Assembly: GCA_022775765.1 (NCBI GenBank)
Contig: JALFKC010000070.1
Span: 1-36,772, forward strand
Direction of reading: 5' to 3'
Origin: Campylobacter sp.
GTDB lineage: Bacteria; Campylobacterota; Campylobacteria; Campylobacterales; Campylobacteraceae
DNA: 36,772 nt
Shown: piece by piece, positions 33,959 through 36,772 of the stretch
Numbering within the stretch: position 1 is the first letter of the stretch
How the letters are laid out: the number at the start of each line of letters is the position of its first letter
Translations under genes and position numbers: made by a program
Notes under the pieces: model-generated
What the model saw: the letters and a program-made list of their open reading frames with translations, nothing else
What the model was told of the DNA's origin: nothing
Databases searched by the model: none

Positions 33959-34126
33959 CTATTTGACTTTAAAATTCTCATTTTTTACATCTTTTTCAAA
34001 TTTTATTTTTTCAGTAGTGTGAAATATGCATCCACACCTCTCACACTTCCTAACTCTTATAACTTCAAAGCTTTTTATGGTTGCTACTACTTTGGTTTTT
34101 TCATTTAAGCATTTAGGGCAAATCAT
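33959..34126 (-). CDS. Ogr/Delta-like zinc-ribbon protein, candidate late activator
   Basis: 55 residues. It reads MICPKCLNEKTKVVATIKSF, then EVIRVRKCERCGCIFHTTEK and a basic tail. Two CxxC pairs (C3/C6 and C28/C31, with C33 nearby) can bind zinc; the CPxC ... R..KC..CGxxFxTxE order resembles the 72-residue P2 Ogr and P4 Delta late activators and also the N-terminus of NrdR. An AGGA Shine-Dalgarno precedes the ATG. It sits between gemA and MuF. The P2-like divergent head region with a dyad supports the Ogr reading; Mu Com-like function is an alternative. Confidence 0.6.
   Translation of the reverse strand: MICPKCLNEKTKVVATIKSFEVIRVRKCERCGCIFHTTEKIKFEKDVKNENFKVK
33974..33988 (-). repeat. copy of the 15-bp prophage word
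   Basis: Exact GTAAAAAATGAGAAT on the minus strand near the end of the zinc-ribbon gene, encoding VKNEN there. Confidence 0.45.
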
Positions 34127-34128
34127 TT

Positions 34129-34593
34129 TTATTTCCTATAAAATTTACACATTTTTTCTAAGCCTGTTATAGCTTTTTTAGCATCACTTGAAAGGATATT
34201 TTTAAGTTGGCTCTCTAGTCTTATAATTATACTGCACTGCTTAGCTACCCATCTTACAAGCCTTTCATCGCTAAAATTTAGTCTTTTTGCTAGGCTTTTT
34301 AAGTAGTTATATTGAGACAAAGTTATCTTTTTATCATCTTTTTTAACTAGCTTAGAGTTTTTAACTAAATTTCTACCTAAAATATCAGGCTCACTCTTTT
34401 TGAAATCTCCATTTATTAGCATATCAAGGGCTAGTTTTAACTCATTTATGCTTAAATTTGCAGATGAACTAACTCCAAATCTTATCTCAAGCCACATCTC
34501 CCAAGCATCGTTTTCCCTTAAGAGTTTATACTCACTATTTAGATGAATTCTCTTAAGTAAGTTGTTTCTTAAAACTCTTTGTTTCTCAGTCAT
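34129..34593 (-). CDS. gemA: GemA-like regulatory protein (Mu gp16 family)
   Basis: 154 residues from the ATG at 34593, which overlaps the previous stop as ATGA and has AAAGGGG just upstream. The C-terminal block KITLSQYNYLKSLAKRLNFS ... LVRWVAKQCSII, and WEMWLEIRFGVSSSANLS near the start, match the GemA/DUF1018 family of Mu-like phages. Mu GemA alters host gene expression and DNA topology; the exact activity here is unknown. It supports assignment of the early region to a transposable phage. Confidence 0.8.
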   Translation of the reverse strand: MTEKQRVLRNNLLKRIHLNSEYKLLRENDAWEMWLEIRFGVSSSANLSINELKLALDMLINGDFKKSEPDILGRNLVKNSKLVKKDDKKITLSQYNYLKSLAKRLNFSDERLVRWVAKQCSIIIRLESQLKNILSSDAKKAITGLEKMCKFYRK

Positions 34594-34811
34594 ATTAGCC
34601 CCTTTTTCCATAGCTCACTAGCTAAAATAGCTCTACTTATACCAGCACAACGACTCATCTTAGATATATTTATTCGCCCGTTTTTAAACCTGTAAAAGTC
34701 TAAGTCATAATTTAAAGCATTATCTAGCCTTGCTTTAAATTTAGCCTTTTTACGCTCATGTAATAGCTCAAGATGAATTCTTTGCTTAGTGCTCATTTTA
34801 CTTTTTATCAT
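34590..34811 (-). CDS. small basic phage protein, possible DNA-binding
   Basis: 73 residues, strongly basic. The N-terminal half is helical (TKQRIHLELLHERKKAKFKA), and the C-terminal RINISKMSRCAGISRAILAS has the spacing of a helix-turn-helix. AAGG lies seven bases before the ATG. It is translationally coupled to gemA by ATGA. It is not assigned to a family; a small regulator is plausible. Confidence 0.5.
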   Translation of the reverse strand: MIKSKMSTKQRIHLELLHERKKAKFKARLDNALNYDLDFYRFKNGRINISKMSRCAGISRAILASELWKKGLI

Positions 34812-34867
34812 TTTAAAACCTTAATCAAGGGCTTATAAAAGCCCTTTGTTAAAGCTTTACAAAAAAC

Positions 34868-35068
34868 TTACCTTACTTCACTCCCTTTTAACTCTTCTGC
34901 CCGTTCTTTAACAAGCTCCCAAAACTCATCTTTTTCAAAAGCTGTTTTTAATTTTTCTTCAACTCCTTCTATCTTTAAAATTAAAATTGCAAACAAGTCT
35001 GACATATCTATAAAAATATCCTTTAAACTTCCATTAATATCTACTTCTCCATTATCTATCTTTATCAT
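34868..35068 (-). CDS. small acidic phage protein
   Basis: 66 residues, acidic, with a start of MIKIDNGEVDINGSLKDIFI and a helical C-terminal part rich in Glu and Lys. An AAGGAT Shine-Dalgarno precedes the ATG. It lies in the early operon between DUF3164 and the small basic gene. Family not recognised; no membrane segment or cysteine motif. Confidence 0.5.
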   Translation of the reverse strand: MIKIDNGEVDINGSLKDIFIDMSDLFAILILKIEGVEEKLKTAFEKDEFWELVKERAEELKGSEVR

Positions 35069-35081
35069 TTTTTATCCTTTC

Positions 35082-35705
35082 TTAAAGTCCTGCTATATCT
35101 AAAACTAAGCTTTTAATCGCCCCATCAACCTTGCCACCATCACGCTCCTTAAAGCGTATATAGCTCTTTGTCCCTACTATCTCTACAGCTTCGTCTATCA
35201 TCTTCATAGCCTCAGTCCATTTTGGATTAGTTATAGGATATTGTTTTAGGCTAAGCACCATCTTTGCATCAACTTTGCCGTTTTTAACATCAAAAGCTCT
35301 AGTTATTAGAGTTCTTATCTCAGCGTCTGCGTTTTCAGTCTTTTCATCTAAATACTCATCGATCTTCTCTTTTGCAAGAGCAAGTTTTTGATCGAAACTG
35401 ATTTGCTTAGCGATTTGGATTTGCACCTCTTTTGAGCCATTAAAGCTCTTTAGAGTAACAGAGCCTGTTTTAGAGTTTTCAAGCTTATCCATATTGTAGT
35501 TTTGTCTTAAAAGATCTATAAAGTCATAGCACTCCTTATACGCCATCTCTTTAAATTCACGCATTACTTTTTGTAGCTCTTTAGCCTTTTCTAAAAGCTT
35601 CTCAACCACTTCATCTTCAAGCTGTTTGTCTATAGAGATCATATCCTTATGGATAAAATTTCCCTCTTTGTTTTGCCAAAAGCCTTTCTCATCTAGCTTT
35701 GCCAT
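35082..35705 (-). CDS. DUF3164-family phage protein
   Basis: 207 residues. The start DEKGFWQNKEGNFIHKDMIS and SIDKQLEDEVVEKLLEKAKE, central SVTLKSFNGSKEVQIQIAKQ, and end SYIRFKERDGGKVDGAIKSL match DUF3164, a protein of unknown function found in the early region of Mu-like phages. AAGGAT precedes the ATG. A possible short reading frame overlaps the start. Its presence with GemA is a good marker of a transposable-phage early block. Confidence 0.75.
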   Translation of the reverse strand: MAKLDEKGFWQNKEGNFIHKDMISIDKQLEDEVVEKLLEKAKELQKVMREFKEMAYKECYDFIDLLRQNYNMDKLENSKTGSVTLKSFNGSKEVQIQIAKQISFDQKLALAKEKIDEYLDEKTENADAEIRTLITRAFDVKNGKVDAKMVLSLKQYPITNPKWTEAMKMIDEAVEIVGTKSYIRFKERDGGKVDGAIKSLVLDIAGL

Positions 35706-35820
35706 CTTTATCCTTTCTAAAAATGTATTTTTTCATAAATTTTAGGCTATTTACATAGCCATACTTTAGGACTATGGGTAGATGCTCTTTGCTTTTTTTC
35801 TTTATCTTAAATCCACCCAC
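35689..35820 (-). CDS. possible small basic protein overlapping the DUF3164 start
   Basis: An open frame of 43 residues with a GTG start (GFKIKKKSKEHLPIVLKYGY and a basic tail) fills the 126-bp gap between the DUF4406-like and DUF3164 genes and overlaps the latter by 17 bases. An AAAGG lies 12 bases before the GTG, which is too far for a good start. It may be chance, since the region would otherwise be unusually empty for this phage. Confidence 0.25.
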   Translation of the reverse strand: MGGFKIKKKSKEHLPIVLKYGYVNSLKFMKKYIFRKDKDGKAR

Positions 35821-35831
35821 GCCAAACGCCT

Positions 35832-36179
35832 TTACTCTTCAAAAAAACCTATTTCGCTTATGCCTAGCTCCTTTGCATACTCCCTTTCAGCTCTCATCCC
35901 AGCACTATATGCACTACTTGGATGGCTAGAAAAGTATACATAAGAACAAACGCTAAGTAGTTCAAGTCCAGCTGTTAAAAGGGTCTTTCTATCACTATTT
36001 TCATCAAACAGCTCACCCCACATTAAAATGGGGCTAATAGGTATATACCCAGCTTCTTTTACCCTTTTGCACTCTTTTAATGCTACTTCTTTGGCTATCT
36101 TAGCTCTGTTTTCTTCGCTACATCTAAGCCCAGCGTAAGGGGTAGCAACATAAACTAGTCTTGCCGTTCTTTTACTCAT
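35832..36179 (-). CDS. DUF4406-like nucleoside 2-deoxyribosyltransferase-fold protein
   Basis: 115 residues. LVYVATPYAGLRCSEENRAK at the start, a middle AGYIPISPILMWGELFDENS, and YSAGMRAEREYAKELGI near the end fit the DUF4406/DUF1937-type branch of the nucleoside deoxyribosyltransferase superfamily. Such folds bind nucleotides, NAD or deoxyribonucleosides. The catalytic glutamate of classical enzymes corresponds to the E in RAEREYAK. An AAGGAG Shine-Dalgarno precedes the ATG. A role in nucleotide metabolism or in handling host NAD/nucleotide signals is possible but not shown. Confidence 0.65.
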   Translation of the reverse strand: MSKRTARLVYVATPYAGLRCSEENRAKIAKEVALKECKRVKEAGYIPISPILMWGELFDENSDRKTLLTAGLELLSVCSYVYFSSHPSSAYSAGMRAEREYAKELGISEIGFFEE

Positions 36180-36240
36180 CTCTCTCCTTTCTATCTTTAT
36201 GTTCTTTTAACGGGGTAGCAAAGCCATCCCTAATAGGTTT

Positions 36241-36254
36241 AAGTTTTAAAACTT
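36241..36254. promoter_or_regulatory. 14-bp palindrome in the early operon
   Basis: AAGTTTTAAAACTT, a perfect palindrome in the 77-bp gap between two early genes. It could be an operator or a weak processing site; AT-only content makes chance possible. Confidence 0.2.
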
Positions 36255-36256
36255 AT

Positions 36257-36586
36257 TCAAGCCCTAACTCTAGGGCTTTGATAAGCTTTAAGTACCTTTT
36301 TAAGCTCTTTTTCGTCAATCTTTTTAACTAGTTTTAAAAAGATAGAAAAGCTCTTATCCATTTTAGAATAGATACTTAAATCCACTAAAATTTCATCATC
36401 TCTAAAGCCTCTAATTAGTTCCATAACATCAAAAATATCATCAAAAGCTATAAGTCTAAATGAAAGAGTAAGGCTACTTTTTTGTAAATTTGGATATAAA
36501 CTCACCCCAAATTCATCATCTATCAACTTATCAAGGCTTTTTAACTCATCACTAAAATATTTAGTGGCTAACTCTTTATTTTCCAT
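36257..36586 (-). CDS. uncharacterised phage early protein
   Basis: 109 residues from the ATG at 36586, chosen because GGAG lies six bases upstream; a GTG at 36598 would add four residues and overlap the preceding gene further. Soluble, alpha/beta: ELKSLDKLIDDEFGVSLYPN, SSLTLSFRLIAFDDIFDVME, then a Lys/Glu-rich helix near the end. Family not recognised. It lies in the early operon before the DUF4406-like gene. Confidence 0.5.
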   Translation of the reverse strand: MENKELATKYFSDELKSLDKLIDDEFGVSLYPNLQKSSLTLSFRLIAFDDIFDVMELIRGFRDDEILVDLSIYSKMDKSFSIFLKLVKKIDEKELKKVLKAYQSPRVRA

Positions 36587-36588
36587 AT

Positions 36589-36772
36589 CTAGCTCCACAC
36601 TCTACCTAAGCCAAACACAAAATTTGGCTTTAAATTCTTAGCTTTATCATCACCAAATAACTTAGGATAAATTTGGCATTTAGAAGTTTGACTTTCGGTA
36701 TTTAAAAGCTTCTTTTTCTTAATGCTCTTTCCGATTAAATTCCCATCTTTTGTAAAACCCACTTCAAACCCA
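36589..36772 (-). CDS. early phage gene, 3' end only
   Basis: An open frame without stops covers the last 184 bases and ends at TAG 36589-36591. The visible 60 residues include GFEVGFTKDGNLIGKSIKKK and KLFGDDKAKNLKPNFVFGLG. The start lies outside the window. Its stop directly precedes the start of the next gene. Family not recognised from this fragment. Confidence 0.55.
   Translation of the reverse strand, partial: GFEVGFTKDGNLIGKSIKKKKLLNTESQTSKCQIYPKLFGDDKAKNLKPNFVFGLGRVWS

Larger units (their letters stand above)
13202..36772. mobile_element. mosaic Mu/P2/siphovirus-type prophage (incomplete in window)
   Basis: Left limit is approximate, between 13089 and 13215. The right end is outside the window. 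The content is early regulators of Mu type (GemA, DUF3164), MuF, P2-type portal, terminase, scaffold and capsid, a lysis cassette, and a lambda/GTA-like tail. Nearly all genes are on the minus strand; portal, terminase and one membrane gene are on the plus strand. No integrase or transposase is visible here. GemA and DUF3164 suggest a transposable (Mu-like) phage whose transposase would lie further right. All structural frames appear open, so the phage may be functional. Confidence 0.85.

Overview
The window looks like a low-GC Campylobacterota chromosome, most probably Campylobacter. The genes pointing that way are luxS, a DcuA-type dicarboxylate carrier, recJ-pyrG, and a cydAB oxidase operon led by a DUF4492 gene. 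No 16S gene or other species marker is present, so I do not name a species. No tRNA, rRNA or CRISPR array was seen.

Bases 1-13088 are host chromosome. The left edge is a decaying accessory patch: a frameshifted IS1595-type transposase remnant, then an apparently intact antitoxin followed by a broken RelE/YafQ-like toxin. After it come lemA with a DUF3137 gene (minus), luxS (plus) convergent with dcuA (minus), recJ overlapping pyrG (minus), an LLM-class flavin oxidoreductase (minus), and a plus-strand operon of DUF4492, cydA, cydB, a 36-residue membrane peptide and a family-4 glycosyltransferase.

From about 13.1-13.2 kb to the right edge the window is one prophage, entered from its late end and running off the window before its early genes are complete. 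It reads right to left on the minus strand: early genes (unknown proteins, DUF4406-like enzyme, DUF3164, GemA), an Ogr-like zinc-ribbon protein, a MuF head protein that appears to carry a C-terminal nuclease-toxin domain followed by a candidate immunity gene, then scaffold/protease, P2-type capsid, connector genes, spanins, a membrane protein, a GH108 endolysin, tail tube, tail chaperones, tape measure, and a lambda/GTA-style tail tip. Portal and terminase are on the plus strand, diverging from scaffold/capsid as in P2. The phage is therefore a mosaic: Mu-type regulators, P2-type head and packaging, and a long non-contractile (siphovirus-type) tail. No sheath or baseplate gene is seen.

The points most worth checking are: (1) the MuF-toxin/immunity pair with an ATGA overlap; (2) a perfect A AAA AAC slippery heptamer joining the two tail-chaperone frames; (3) a roughly symmetric dyad between the divergent portal and scaffold promoters, together with an Ogr-like candidate activator; (4) a 150-bp palindromic element lying in frame inside the o-spanin lipoprotein gene; (5) a 15-bp asymmetric word repeated exactly at five places in the prophage and not found in the host part; (6) a plus-strand membrane 'moron' with its own promoter inside the minus-strand tail operon; and (7) a candidate CydX-like peptide after cydB.
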